A stretch of DNA of 64,000 nt from Flammeovirga pacifica (lineage in GTDB: Bacteria > Bacteroidota > Bacteroidia > Cytophagales > Flammeovirgaceae): the NCBI RefSeq assembly GCF_000807855.2, contig NZ_JRYR02000002.1:1331429-1395428 (forward strand), read 5' to 3'. A model generated the notes under the pieces. The model made no database searches, was not told where the DNA came from, and worked only from the letters and a program-made list of their open reading frames with translations. Within the stretch, counting starts at the first letter, position 1. Every line of letters starts with the position of its first letter. Below are positions 18,133 to 28,509 of the stretch, piece by piece. The position numbers and the translations under genes are program-made.

Positions 18133-20085
18133 ATGAAAAGAAGGATTTTTTTTAAAAATACCCTTAAAGGTATGATGGGAGCTAGTATCGTTCCCCTTTT
18201 TGGCTCTACTTCTGCCGAAGAAAAAAATGATAGCAAACTGCTAAAAAACGATTCCAAGAAAAATTTTCTCCCAAAGGACCAATGGAACAAAATGGGAACG
18301 GGGAAGCAGCCTCGACCTGATCGAAAAAAAACTTTAGAATATGATGTTGTTGTTATAGGTGGTGGTGCCGCAGGAATGTGTGCTGCAGTAAGTGCAGGTA
18401 GAAACGGTGCAAAAGTCGCTTTAGTACAAGATCGACCTGTATTGGGTGGAAATTCTTCCAGCGAAATTAGAGTACACCTCAATGGTGTAAATCATTTAAA
18501 AAATGGTAAGCCAGAAAGAGAAACTGGTATTATTGAAGAGATGCTTTTACACAACCGTTTCAATAACCCTCAAGACTCTTATCCTGTTTGGGATCATATT
18601 TTATATGATTTCATCACCAAGGAAAAAAATATAGATCTTTACCTAAATACCTCTTGTCTTCGTGCCATTATGAAAGGAGACGAAATTGATGCCGCCTATT
18701 GTTGGCAATTAACAACAGAGACGGAATTTACTTTTAAAGCAAAACAATTTATTGATTGTTCTGGAGATGGGCTTTTAGGGGCAACAGCAGGAGCATTTTA
18801 CAGAACAGGTAGAGAAGCTTCTTCAGAGTTTAATGAAAAATTTGCACCCAAAGAAGCGGATGGATGGCAAATGGGATCTACAATTCTTTTAGGCTCAAAA
18901 GATATGGGTAAACCAATGCCTTTTGAAGCACCTCATTTTACCAAAAAGTATGATGCAGAAGGTGCCCACAAAGGACGTAATTTAAAGCCTTTTGAGTTAG
19001 GTTTTTGGTGGGTTGAACTTGGTAGTGATGATGATATAATTGGTGAGTTTGAAGACAACAAACATGCTTTGATGGGGTATGCCTATGGCGTATGGGATTA
19101 CCTCAAAAATTCTGGTAAATTTCCTGAAACAGAAAATTATGCACTCGATTGGGTTTCTTCTTTACCAGGAAAAAGAGAATCGAGAAGATTTATTGGAGAT
19201 CATATCCTTAGCGAGCCCGATCTCTTAAATAACGTTGATTTTAAAGATGCTGTAGCTTATGGTGGTTGGTCGTTGGACGAACACAACCCTGGCGGAATGC
19301 TTAATTTAAAAGAACCTCCAAGTTATTTCCACGACGATTTTGAAGAGGTGTATCAAATTCCCTATAGGAGTTTATACTCTATTAATGTTCCAAACCTTTC
19401 TTTTGCAGGTAGAAACATCTCTCAAACACATATTGCCCTTTCTTCTTCAAGAATAATGGCCACTTGTGCCTTAGAAGGACAAGCTGTTGGTACTGCTGCT
19501 GCCCTGTGTGTAAAGAAAAAAGTCAACCCAAGAAAATTGGGAGAAAAGTTCAATAATGAACTTCAAGAACAACTACTTAGAGATGATGTTTTTATTCCTA
19601 ATCGACCAGCCAAAGATGCACAGGACCTTGTTCAAAAGGCATCTAAAATAATTGCGTCATCAACTACATCAGGTAATCCTCAATTATTAAACGATGGTTG
19701 GTCGAGGGATTATAAAGAAATTGAACATCATTGGCAATCTGATACTCTACCTGCACAAATACAGTTAGAATGGTCAGAAAAGGTTGATTTATCAAAAATT
19801 GAAATAAAGTGTGATACAAATGTCAAGAAAAATATCATGCTTAGAAGAGATAGTTTAGAAGATAAAATTTATACCACACAAATACCTCCTGAATTAATGA
19901 AAGCATTAGATGTTGAGGTAAGAGTGAAAGGTAAATGGCAAAAAGTGGGTACTATTTCAAATAATAAAACCCGATTGATCCAATTCGATTTTACTTCTGT
20001 AGAAACTACAGCTGTTAGAATTCAACTTCATGAAACTTATGGTGCTAAGAATGCCAAACTCTTTGAGGTAAGAGCTTATTCGTAG
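18133..20085 (+). CDS. Tat-exported FAD-dependent oxidoreductase with discoidin-like tail
   Basis: 650 residues. The N-terminus KRRIFFKNTLKGMMGAS has the twin-arginine pattern RRxFFK before a hydrophobic stretch, so export of a folded flavoprotein by Tat is likely. The Rossmann motif VIGGGAAGMCAAVSAGRNGA (75-94) and LGGNSSSEIRVH identify the FAD_oxidored family found beside glycan-degradation genes in Bacteroidota and Planctomycetes. The ~130 C-terminal residues (LSKIEIKCDTN, KGKWQKVGTI, TAVRIQLHETYGAKNAKLFEVRAY) look like a galactose-binding-like F5/8 type C domain. The substrate is unknown, possibly a sugar or polyol. A single gene on the plus strand, closed by a strong terminator. Confidence 0.85.
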   Translation: MKRRIFFKNTLKGMMGASIVPLFGSTSAEEKNDSKLLKNDSKKNFLPKDQWNKMGTGKQPRPDRKKTLEYDVVVIGGGAAGMCAAVSAGRNGAKVALVQDRPVLGGNSSSEIRVHLNGVNHLKNGKPERETGIIEEMLLHNRFNNPQDSYPVWDHILYDFITKEKNIDLYLNTSCLRAIMKGDEIDAAYCWQLTTETEFTFKAKQFIDCSGDGLLGATAGAFYRTGREASSEFNEKFAPKEADGWQMGSTILLGSKDMGKPMPFEAPHFTKKYDAEGAHKGRNLKPFELGFWWVELGSDDDIIGEFEDNKHALMGYAYGVWDYLKNSGKFPETENYALDWVSSLPGKRESRRFIGDHILSEPDLLNNVDFKDAVAYGGWSLDEHNPGGMLNLKEPPSYFHDDFEEVYQIPYRSLYSINVPNLSFAGRNISQTHIALSSSRIMATCALEGQAVGTAAALCVKKKVNPRKLGEKFNNELQEQLLRDDVFIPNRPAKDAQDLVQKASKIIASSTTSGNPQLLNDGWSRDYKEIEHHWQSDTLPAQIQLEWSEKVDLSKIEIKCDTNVKKNIMLRRDSLEDKIYTTQIPPELMKALDVEVRVKGKWQKVGTISNNKTRLIQFDFTSVETTAVRIQLHETYGAKNAKLFEVRAYS

Positions 20086-20099
20086 CCTAACCTATCTAG

Positions 20100-20145
20100 A
20101 AATCGACTTATGTTTAGAGATAGAATAACATAAGTCGATTTTTTT
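20100..20145 (+). terminator. Intrinsic terminator of the FAD oxidoreductase gene
   Basis: AATCGACTTATGTT (20101-20114) pairs perfectly with AACATAAGTCGATT (20127-20140), followed by TTTTT. It is 15 bases after the stop codon. Confidence 0.88.
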
Positions 20146-20260
20146 ATGTCTAAGCGATATTGCTGAATAGTCATCATTCAGGATGATTTTTATTCCTGAA
20201 CTTTGATCTAATTTTAAGTGCATATCTTCTATTGATGGATAAAACGATAATCACTGATAT

Positions 20261-20295
20261 AAAAAAACCACTACCCAGAAAATCCGAGTAGTGGT
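20261..20295 (-). terminator. Intrinsic terminator of the subtilase gene
   Basis: ACCACTAC (20267-20274) pairs with GTAGTGGT (20288-20295). The seven-A run at 20261-20267 gives the U-tract on the minus transcript, 45 bases after the subtilase stop. Confidence 0.75.
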
Positions 20296-20339
20296 AAAAT
20301 ATCCAATTCTATTTAACAAAATCAGTAGCTTTAATGACT

Positions 20340-23300
20340 TTACTTAATCAATCTGCTAAATGCTTTTGCTTGACCGTTCACAATTAAAGTGTAGATATAT
20401 ACACCCGATTGTAATCGATCTGTATTGTATTCTACTTGCTGATTCCCAACAGAAAGCCCACCTAATAATAGATGATCTACTTTTCTACCTTCTGTACTGA
20501 AAATCACCAATTCAACATTACCTGATAAAGGCATATCGAAACTAAAAATAGTTTTGCTTTGTACGGGGTTAGGATAATTGCTTAGATTAAATTGTTGTCC
20601 AATTTGACCATCCACAATGTTAGTCACATCATCATTATCGCCTGCAATAATTACAGGAATAGTAATGATTGACGATGCGTCTTCAGGATCAGTAGCGATA
20701 ATAGCTACTTCGGTCGTACCTTCTGCAAGTGCTGAGATAATAAACTCACCATTTGCATGACCAGTGATCACAAGACCATCGTTATTGTTGGCAATACCAA
20801 ATGTTAGTTCATCACCGTCAGGGTCAGTAAATACATCTAATTCATCGATGTAATGTACTTCTCCGACAGCCAAACGTAACGTATCGAATGGCTCAGCCTC
20901 AGGAGCACGGTTCACGTTAGTAATGTCTACTTCAATAGTTGTTTTTGAAGTCATACCATGTTCGTCTTCCGCAACGATATTTACCATATGTAAACCTGCA
21001 TGATCATAGCTTGGTGTAAGCTTAATGCTTACCGTTTTATCATCTATCACAGTTTCACCAAGATCATTTAAGTCTTCTACCGATAAAGTGAACGTATGGT
21101 TCTCTTTGTCTTCGAAAGTATAGGTTACCGTTGTCGTATCTCCTTCAAGCAGCTGAACCATTACTGGAGTTTCCGTTGGAGCCGGTGCATGGTTAATGTA
21201 CATGCTCGCAAAGAAACTAGAGTTCTCTTCAGATACGTTAGGATCGTTTGTATTTATATTTACTTTAGCTAAAAGTTCGTTTCTACCTCTATTGTAATTA
21301 GAGTTAAAAGAGGCTGTTACAGTAGCTGTTTCTCCCATCTCTAATTGCCCTTCAGAGTGATCTAAAGTGAACCAATTTCCTGCTACTTCATTTTTACCAA
21401 AACCTCTCATCATAATGGCAAATTTCTCGAATCTTGCGTCTTCTGAAATATCGCTCAAACCAGAGTTTGTTGGTATAAAGAAGGCATTAGGAATAGGGTT
21501 ATCAAGCGACTTTAATCCTTGAGGGTATGAAGAGAACTTATCGTAAGTAAATGCGATAAAGATATTCTCACCTGGGAAGAAAGTGATGGCATCTGACAAC
21601 TCAAATAGTTGGAATTCACCTGCTTGATCACTAGCATCTGTGACTGTTGTAAATGTTTCTTTGTGGATAGAGATTAAGTTCTCTTTGGTTCCAGAAAGTA
21701 CTTCTACAATAATATCAGCATTTTTTGCTCCAGAAGGAACATACCATGTAGCAACATGAGATAAATCGATTCCTTCTTTTGGTGTGTCAAATCTAGTGAC
21801 CATTGTCAGAGATTGACCTCCACCATAACCCATTGAAGTGGCTTTTGTATCGTTCTTATCACCATAATAAACAGCAGAAGCAAAGTCATTATGATCAATT
21901 GTATTTCCAACAGATGCAAAAGAAGCAATTTCTGGGAATACAATAGCAGTATTAGCCGCTACCTTACTCATATTTCCTACTGCATTCTCTCCTTGGTAAT
22001 TGTATTGAATATCAAATTGATAATCCAACGTATTATTACCGTTTTCATTAGAGATCATGAATGTTTTTGACTCTTCATGCATGTCCGTCATAGCCATAAC
22101 TGATAAAGTATCAGCCACATCTGTTTCGAATACAGGAGGTAAGAAGAAGTTCGCTTTAATTACTAGCTCACGAGGTACATCATTCAGAGTATATGTAATC
22201 GTTTTTTCGTATGCCCCATCACTTTCAGGCATAATTGTTACTCGAGATTTGTATTCTGATTGAGGAGTTAGAGTTGGTAATACATAATTGTATTCACCTT
22301 CTACCACTTCAATATCACCAAAACATCCACCCCATGGATCTGGAGGTCCGTTACAGATTTCTTTCCACTTATAAATATTATCTAGATTATGCCATTGCTC
22401 TGGTCCTTCTAAACTACCTGATTCAGCATTTACTAGTTGGATGAAAAACTCGAAGAATAAACCATCATGTCCTGAGAAGGCATCTTTGTCTATTACAACA
22501 GTTCCTGTACCTGTATTTTTGATCGTAAATTCTGGTTGAATCCACATGTTAGGAGTATATAAAACATCTCCTAAGTCCAATACTTCTGGCTCCCAAACTA
22601 AATCTGGAGTACCTACTACTTCTAATGTTACAGGAATAGAAATATCTTCTTTTCCTGGAGTATGGTTGTTGAAAGTTAGATCTGTTTTGTATGTTCCGCC
22701 CATCATATTATAAGCATCCACTACAAAATCCAATACTTTCTCTTCACCTGCTTCAACATTAATTACTTCTGCAGGAATGTACTCTAGTACCAAGTTGTTT
22801 TTGATCAACTTTTTACCGTAACTAGAAAGTACACCTCTTTCACCCATTTCATCTTCCAATCCAATAACAACAGCATTACTCCAGAAGTTTGTTCCTTCAG
22901 GGTTGCTTACTTTGTATTGCATTTTAATACGACCATCGTGGAAAAGAATCACCTGTGCGTCGATCATACTTTGCTGACCTTCACCAAATGAATGTGTCCA
23001 TCTATGGTATGTAAATACCGCTTTTTGATCATCCTCATAGAAGTAAATACCTTTATTTGGATTTTCATCAAAGTAATCCCATCCTGTAAGACCCCACATT
23101 ACTGCAATAAAGTTATTAAAATGGTCTGCTTTAGGAATGAAATCATTGATAATTGGCACTAAGAAATCGTTTGGCCTAGTGAAAGTGATCACTCCAGGAT
23201 AGCCCATATATGCTTTCTCATACTGCTTTCCGTAGAATGTCACCGGCTTTTTGAAAGTAATTTCACCTGCCATGATCGATTCATCGAATTCCAGTTTCTC

Positions 23301-26300
23301 ACCGTCTTTAGAAACAATATCAATCCAGTTAAATGATGGATGATTTGGATCTGCAATACCTTGAAGGAATTTATCATTATCCTTATAGAAGTACTCAAAG
23401 TCTGGTAATTCATGAGAAGCTGCAGCTATATCCTCTTCTTTTTGATACAACCAAGCATTAGCATTAACTAGCATTCTTAAAGTAGTATCTCCGTCAACGT
23501 TAGAAACCTTTACTTGCATTTCATCTTGTTCTCCAGATAATACTTGGAAGTAATCTTGAGTATATTCTAATGCAATTGCAGGTGCTTTTACTACTTTACC
23601 TTTGATCTCAAATACATGCTCATTATTCAATTCATCTGTAAAGATTAATTTATCTCTTAACTCTCCTAAAACTGAAGTAGTAAGATCTAACTGAACAATA
23701 GTACCTAATCTTGCTGGTAAAGTAAATGTTTGCTTATCGATCATTAACTGTGTACCTACTTCAAAAGTAGCAGACACAAAATCAATATTCTTGTTACCTT
23801 CATTAATAAAGTTGATCATTCTATATGCTTCAGCACCTTGATATAAAGTACCAAAATCAATCACTTTGTCTGAAGTTTTCACAATAGCATCGCCACCATC
23901 TGTAATATCAACATTTACAGTAAAGTGTGCTGTAGAGTTAAAAGGATCATTATTCTCGACAGCAATATTTTGAATATTAACACCCTCTACTAATGCGTCT
24001 GTTTTGACATCAAAAGTTACTTCTACTGATTCTCCAACACCAACTACACCACTTGTCTGTGATAAGTTCGCAATAATTTCAGGACCAGGGTAAGTGATAT
24101 CAATCCAAACATTTTGCCATTGTTGGCTAAATATTGGCTCAGGTTGACCATAAATATCAAAGAAGTATATACCATCTTTTTTATCAGGGCTTTCCATACC
24201 CAACATAGGGAATTTAGAAATTGCATTAGAGTAACTTACATCTAAGTATCTCATTTCTGCATGACCTGTATGGAAAATAGCCAATTGGAACGTTAATGGA
24301 TCTCCAGATTCTCCTAACTCTGTTTTAGAGTACACATTTTTGTATTCGAAAACCACATGATCATCAAATACTTTATACATCAATTTAGTATTTGGAGTTA
24401 GATTAAAGTAATCATACCAAGGAGCAAAATATCCGTTTGATGTATAGCTAGAACCTAAGAATTTACCCCAAGAACCGTTTACTGGGTCTTTCTCATCTAA
24501 AGCAACCATACCTACATGAGACATGTATAAAGTATCTACCAATTCGTTATAGAACGGAAACTTAAACGTTAATGGCACAGTCACAAAGTCCAAGAATCCA
24601 TTATCCACAAAGTGGTGTGTAACTTCTACTGTACCGTCTTGTCCTTCTAATTCTTCCCAACGGAAATCATCAGTTCTTACTTTCCAAGAATAACCAAACT
24701 CATGTCCTGTAATACTATTTTTAGAGTACTTAGGAATATTAAATTCTAATGGATAATCACCTGTGTTTTCAATGATTACACTACTAGGTAATTCCTCACC
24801 AAGTGCCATTAAATGTGTTTGACTTTCTGGTGTAATATTTATTTCTGATGGCGCTTCACCATTACCAAATAAATTGACTTTACGTTCCTGACCATTTCCA
24901 TCTGTTATCGTCAAAACAACATTCGTATTTCCATTTGCTGTTGGAGCAAATTTAACAACTAAATCTTCAGATGTTCTTGGAAGTACAGAAGATGGTTTAT
25001 CAATAATTTCAAAATCAGTGCCGTCTAACCCTTCATATTTGATAGTACTTTTGAGTGCTCCATAACCATAGTTTTCCATTTTTATGATCAACTCTTTCTC
25101 TCTACCTACCTGAACAGATCCAAAATTGGCAATACCAGGAACAGATAAATCAGGCAAATGACCTTTGACGTTTACTTCCGTAGTAATCTTAGCGTCTTTT
25201 GCATTAGGATCATTCGATTTGATCAAAATATTAGATTTCACATAACCATTTTTCACTTCACTGATATCAGCGGTGAACTTTACAGTTTGAGTGCCTTCAC
25301 CATTAATACTACCTTCATAAGGAGTTAATGTAATAAAATCACCTTGATACTCTTTATCAGTTAATGCACCTTGAGTAAATGAGTAGCCAGATTGTCCTAA
25401 AGCAACTTCAATTGGCATAAATGATTTTCCATCATCGAAAGACATCCATTGGTAGGTCATAGCATCTTTATGACTATTGCTAGCACTGATACCAATTGGA
25501 TATAAATTACCCGCAGGTACTTTTACAATCAACCAAAGAACTTCACCTTCTGGGAAGAAATAGGTTTCTTGATCATCCATTCTTACCTTATGGTTGCCTT
25601 TTAATGTATTTTCAATTTCTTTAGAGAATACCAATTTGGCTTCGCTTAACAAATTACCTTGGTATACCTCATACACAGCTTTACCAACTGTAATATCATT
25701 TAAAAAGACATCTACTTCAGAAAGGTTAAAACCGTGGGGATCTTCTACAACAAATGCTGCAGCGATTGTGTTTGATACACTTACATCGTTATCACCCACT
25801 ACATATTCTGCATAGAATGCATCTGTATAACTCAAATATTCATTTCTAAACTCTCTAAGTGGCTCACGATCTTCATTTCTCACTACATCAGTAGGTGTAA
25901 TTCTATTTAAATTGATCGTCGATTTTTTTGCAGCTGTATTAAAACCAGTACCAACAGTAGAATAAGATCTAATAAAATAATTACTCTGACGAAGTTCTAA
26001 CCCCCATTCTAAGAACGCATCGTTTGCATTTCCGATTTCAAACTCTGCCTCAAGCACTTGAGTCTCATTAATGTCTCCAGTAACATCAATTACATTCTGC
26101 CAAGTATAATCTGTTGTAGGATAAGTCAAAGAAGGACCTTGGTTGGTAGAAACTGCGATAGCCTCAGACATTGCAGAAGCATTCCCCCAATGGTCAAATG
26201 CTTTAATACCTAATGTAAAGTCTGTTTCCGATGATAAACCATCGATTCTATAAGTCATTAACGACCCCGCATCAGCTTGAGAAAAAGTAACATAAGTAGT

Positions 26301-27971
26301 TGCTGTAGATTCATCAAAATCACCTTCTGATAAATACAAAATAAACTTACTTGCTTTATCATCGTCTTCGTCTGCAGTCACAGTCCAAGACAATTCGATG
26401 AAATCATTTGATGATGCAGTTACTTGAATATCAGTAACTATTTCTGGTGCAATACCTTCATTTTCTTTAATAGCGATAGACGCATCAATTAAGCCTCTAC
26501 CTAATAAATCACCATATTGAGGTTCCGTATCATTTAAACCGATACCTGCATTAATAATATGTGCTTTAAGAATATCTTTTGAGAATTCAGGACCTCCTAA
26601 TTTACTTGTTACTAAACCTGCAATACCAGATACGTGTGGACAAGCCATAGAAGTACCTTGAAGGTAACCGTATTCGTTTTCAGGTAAAGTAGATAAAACG
26701 CCATAACTTAAACCAGAAGATGTTTGTCCACCTGGTGCTGAGATATCTACCCATTCACCATAGTTAGAGTAATCTGCTTTAGTTCTGTTGGCGTTTGTTG
26801 AACCTACTGCAATTACCGGCTCATAGTTTGCCGGGTAGTAAGGTTCTGATGTATGATCATTACCTGAGGCAAAGATAACCACACCACCTTTCATTGGAGC
26901 TCCTTCGTAATCTCCTGCTTCTTCAATAAAATAATCAATGGCATCTAATACCGATTGCTCATAGTAACCAGGGTTAAGGTATCCCCAAGAGTTTTGAGAA
27001 ATTACTGCACCGTTGTTTGCTGCGTAGATATAAGAGTTTTCTATATTTCCTCCGCCATTATCACTAAGAATTTGACATACCATTAAACGTACACCGTCGT
27101 CATTTCCAGAACCTCCGGCAACACCTGCTACACCAATACCATTGTTATTGGTTGCTGCAACAGTACCTGCCACGTGAGTACCGTGAGTCATCGCATCGAT
27201 GACAGAAGTATTGTTAGCAAAGTTATAACCATGAATATCATTAGCATAACCATTACCATCATTATCTACTCCGTCAGTACCGTTTAATTCCCCTTCATTT
27301 ACCCAAAGGTTATTGATAAGGTCTTCATGAAGAATATCTACACCGGCATCATGAATAGAGATAATTACGTTAGGATCACCCGTTACTTCTTCCCATGCTT
27401 TGTCTAGTTGAATAGAAGCATCTTGACGAATCGTTTCTCCATCACCTTCATTAAAATAATGCCACTGATTTGATAACAAAGGATCATTCATTGTCGATTG
27501 AGTCGACTGAATTTTCGCAATATCTGATTTAGATAATACGGTAGCATTTCCTTCTCCACCTATGATTCTTTTTTCTAAGATAGGTTCAGAGATTTGTACT
27601 TCGGCTACATTACTTAAAGCTCTAACAATGTTTTGTACATCTGTTTGAGAATCGTAAGTCATCTCATACCATAAGTGTAGACCGTGTTTTTTAAGTTTGT
27701 GCTCAAACTTCGAGTTTTCTGGAAATAATCTTCTTAGATCATGTCCTTGAAATTGTTGAGCAACTGCGTCAAAGGAAGCAATACCCACTTGGGCATTACT
27801 CCTTAGAGTTGGGGACGCAAGTTGTAGCTGATCTGTTACATTCTCCACGAATTTCACACGGATAACTCCTTGTGCTTCTCCTTGGGAATTGTAACTGGTG
27901 ACTCTGTTCTGAGCTAGCGTGCTAAAAAATACGCCAACTAGAAGTAGAATGAACAGTGAAAGTTTTCTCAT
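20340..27971 (-). CDS. Giant subtilisin-like (S8) protease secreted by type IX system
   Basis: 2543 residues with a signal peptide ending STLAQ. A propeptide-like region is followed by an S8 catalytic domain with Asp208 (HDAGVD), His263 (THGTHVAGT), oxyanion Asn327 and Ser441 (GTSMACPHVSG). Then come a fibronectin-III-like domain (VTDIQVTASSNDFIELSW), a long array of immunoglobulin-like modules of the HYDIN/ASPM type (VDFGTLYQGAEAYRMINF), cadherin/Ig-like domains and a type A sorting domain (NLSNYPNPVQSKTIFSF to the end FSRLIK). The role is extracellular or surface proteolysis after transport through the T9SS. The repeated VxFGxVxxGxE modules probably act as a stalk or binding array. Its ATG overlaps the stop of a 49-residue ORF (TAATG). 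Confidence 0.93.
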   Translation of the reverse strand: MRKLSLFILLLVGVFFSTLAQNRVTSYNSQGEAQGVIRVKFVENVTDQLQLASPTLRSNAQVGIASFDAVAQQFQGHDLRRLFPENSKFEHKLKKHGLHLWYEMTYDSQTDVQNIVRALSNVAEVQISEPILEKRIIGGEGNATVLSKSDIAKIQSTQSTMNDPLLSNQWHYFNEGDGETIRQDASIQLDKAWEEVTGDPNVIISIHDAGVDILHEDLINNLWVNEGELNGTDGVDNDGNGYANDIHGYNFANNTSVIDAMTHGTHVAGTVAATNNNGIGVAGVAGGSGNDDGVRLMVCQILSDNGGGNIENSYIYAANNGAVISQNSWGYLNPGYYEQSVLDAIDYFIEEAGDYEGAPMKGGVVIFASGNDHTSEPYYPANYEPVIAVGSTNANRTKADYSNYGEWVDISAPGGQTSSGLSYGVLSTLPENEYGYLQGTSMACPHVSGIAGLVTSKLGGPEFSKDILKAHIINAGIGLNDTEPQYGDLLGRGLIDASIAIKENEGIAPEIVTDIQVTASSNDFIELSWTVTADEDDDKASKFILYLSEGDFDESTATTYVTFSQADAGSLMTYRIDGLSSETDFTLGIKAFDHWGNASAMSEAIAVSTNQGPSLTYPTTDYTWQNVIDVTGDINETQVLEAEFEIGNANDAFLEWGLELRQSNYFIRSYSTVGTGFNTAAKKSTINLNRITPTDVVRNEDREPLREFRNEYLSYTDAFYAEYVVGDNDVSVSNTIAAAFVVEDPHGFNLSEVDVFLNDITVGKAVYEVYQGNLLSEAKLVFSKEIENTLKGNHKVRMDDQETYFFPEGEVLWLIVKVPAGNLYPIGISASNSHKDAMTYQWMSFDDGKSFMPIEVALGQSGYSFTQGALTDKEYQGDFITLTPYEGSINGEGTQTVKFTADISEVKNGYVKSNILIKSNDPNAKDAKITTEVNVKGHLPDLSVPGIANFGSVQVGREKELIIKMENYGYGALKSTIKYEGLDGTDFEIIDKPSSVLPRTSEDLVVKFAPTANGNTNVVLTITDGNGQERKVNLFGNGEAPSEINITPESQTHLMALGEELPSSVIIENTGDYPLEFNIPKYSKNSITGHEFGYSWKVRTDDFRWEELEGQDGTVEVTHHFVDNGFLDFVTVPLTFKFPFYNELVDTLYMSHVGMVALDEKDPVNGSWGKFLGSSYTSNGYFAPWYDYFNLTPNTKLMYKVFDDHVVFEYKNVYSKTELGESGDPLTFQLAIFHTGHAEMRYLDVSYSNAISKFPMLGMESPDKKDGIYFFDIYGQPEPIFSQQWQNVWIDITYPGPEIIANLSQTSGVVGVGESVEVTFDVKTDALVEGVNIQNIAVENNDPFNSTAHFTVNVDITDGGDAIVKTSDKVIDFGTLYQGAEAYRMINFINEGNKNIDFVSATFEVGTQLMIDKQTFTLPARLGTIVQLDLTTSVLGELRDKLIFTDELNNEHVFEIKGKVVKAPAIALEYTQDYFQVLSGEQDEMQVKVSNVDGDTTLRMLVNANAWLYQKEEDIAAASHELPDFEYFYKDNDKFLQGIADPNHPSFNWIDIVSKDGEKLEFDESIMAGEITFKKPVTFYGKQYEKAYMGYPGVITFTRPNDFLVPIINDFIPKADHFNNFIAVMWGLTGWDYFDENPNKGIYFYEDDQKAVFTYHRWTHSFGEGQQSMIDAQVILFHDGRIKMQYKVSNPEGTNFWSNAVVIGLEDEMGERGVLSSYGKKLIKNNLVLEYIPAEVINVEAGEEKVLDFVVDAYNMMGGTYKTDLTFNNHTPGKEDISIPVTLEVVGTPDLVWEPEVLDLGDVLYTPNMWIQPEFTIKNTGTGTVVIDKDAFSGHDGLFFEFFIQLVNAESGSLEGPEQWHNLDNIYKWKEICNGPPDPWGGCFGDIEVVEGEYNYVLPTLTPQSEYKSRVTIMPESDGAYEKTITYTLNDVPRELVIKANFFLPPVFETDVADTLSVMAMTDMHEESKTFMISNENGNNTLDYQFDIQYNYQGENAVGNMSKVAANTAIVFPEIASFASVGNTIDHNDFASAVYYGDKNDTKATSMGYGGGQSLTMVTRFDTPKEGIDLSHVATWYVPSGAKNADIIVEVLSGTKENLISIHKETFTTVTDASDQAGEFQLFELSDAITFFPGENIFIAFTYDKFSSYPQGLKSLDNPIPNAFFIPTNSGLSDISEDARFEKFAIMMRGFGKNEVAGNWFTLDHSEGQLEMGETATVTASFNSNYNRGRNELLAKVNINTNDPNVSEENSSFFASMYINHAPAPTETPVMVQLLEGDTTTVTYTFEDKENHTFTLSVEDLNDLGETVIDDKTVSIKLTPSYDHAGLHMVNIVAEDEHGMTSKTTIEVDITNVNRAPEAEPFDTLRLAVGEVHYIDELDVFTDPDGDELTFGIANNNDGLVITGHANGEFIISALAEGTTEVAIIATDPEDASSIITIPVIIAGDNDDVTNIVDGQIGQQFNLSNYPNPVQSKTIFSFDMPLSGNVELVIFSTEGRKVDHLLLGGLSVGNQQVEYNTDRLQSGVYIYTLIVNGQAKAFSRLIK

Positions 27972-28120
27972 TACTTTGAGTTAAGTTTAATAAATGAATT
28001 GGTTAATGAAGAAAGTCTCTTTGAAAGTTTTTTTAAGGCGTCGATTTCCTTTTTCCGTTCTTCAATAAGCCGTAAAAGTTCCTCTTTATCTGAGGCAACC
28101 GGATTTTTCTTTGAAGACAT
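27971..28120 (-). CDS. 49-residue coiled-coil ORF coupled to the giant protease
   Basis: An ATG at 28120 opens a 49-codon frame beginning MSSKKNPVASDKEELLRLIE and ending SFIKLNSK. Its TAA overlaps the protease ATG by one base (TAATG), the classical arrangement for translational coupling. The product is very basic/acidic and helical (RLIEERKKEIDALKKLSKRL), with no signal peptide, so it should be a short cytoplasmic coiled coil. Possible roles are a dedicated chaperone or leader ORF for the 2543-residue secreted protein; that is inference. I recognise no family. Coding status rests on the overlap, codon plausibility and its position. Confidence 0.62.
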   Translation of the reverse strand: MSSKKNPVASDKEELLRLIEERKKEIDALKKLSKRLSSLTNSFIKLNSK

Positions 28121-28509
28121 AGATCATATTTGAATAGGTCTATATTTCTAACACCACAAGATTAGTCGTTTATAAATTGATTTGTTCTTAATGGCACACC
28201 AACAAATACCTTTCTATAACACAACAAAACTCAATAAACAATCACTACATTACCACTACAACATTTTTTATGTAATTGATTTTCAACACCTAACAATACT
28301 CATTATTATATATCATTTATTTCTATTCAGGGTAAATAAATGATTACTTTCTTTTATTTATTTGATGCTAACGAAAAGTTAGATGAATAATAAAAGATAA
28401 TTTACTCTGATTTTTATCACAATTTAAGTTCTAAAGCTCCAATAAATTTTGATTAATTATGTAGTTTTGTGTCACTACTATCTCAATTATTTAATTAACT
28501 AAAACTAAT
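28121..28509. other. Divergent promoter region, protease unit and TPR regulator
   Basis: 389 very AT-rich bases between the divergent protease unit and the TPR/HTH gene. A Bacteroidota-type -7 element is visible at 28462-28469. No ORF or strong hairpin is seen. Confidence 0.45.
28462..28469 (+). promoter_or_regulatory. Possible -7 promoter element (TAnnTTTG)
   Basis: TAGTTTTG fits the Bacteroidota -7 consensus TAnnTTTG and lies 41 bases before the TPR/HTH gene start. I find no convincing -33 TTTG at the usual spacing. Confidence 0.35.

Noticed and set aside
23000-27000. Repeated modules in the giant protease as an assembly artefact or repeat array
   Set aside because: The Ig-like modules are related only at protein level and vary at DNA level, as expected for genuine domain repeats.
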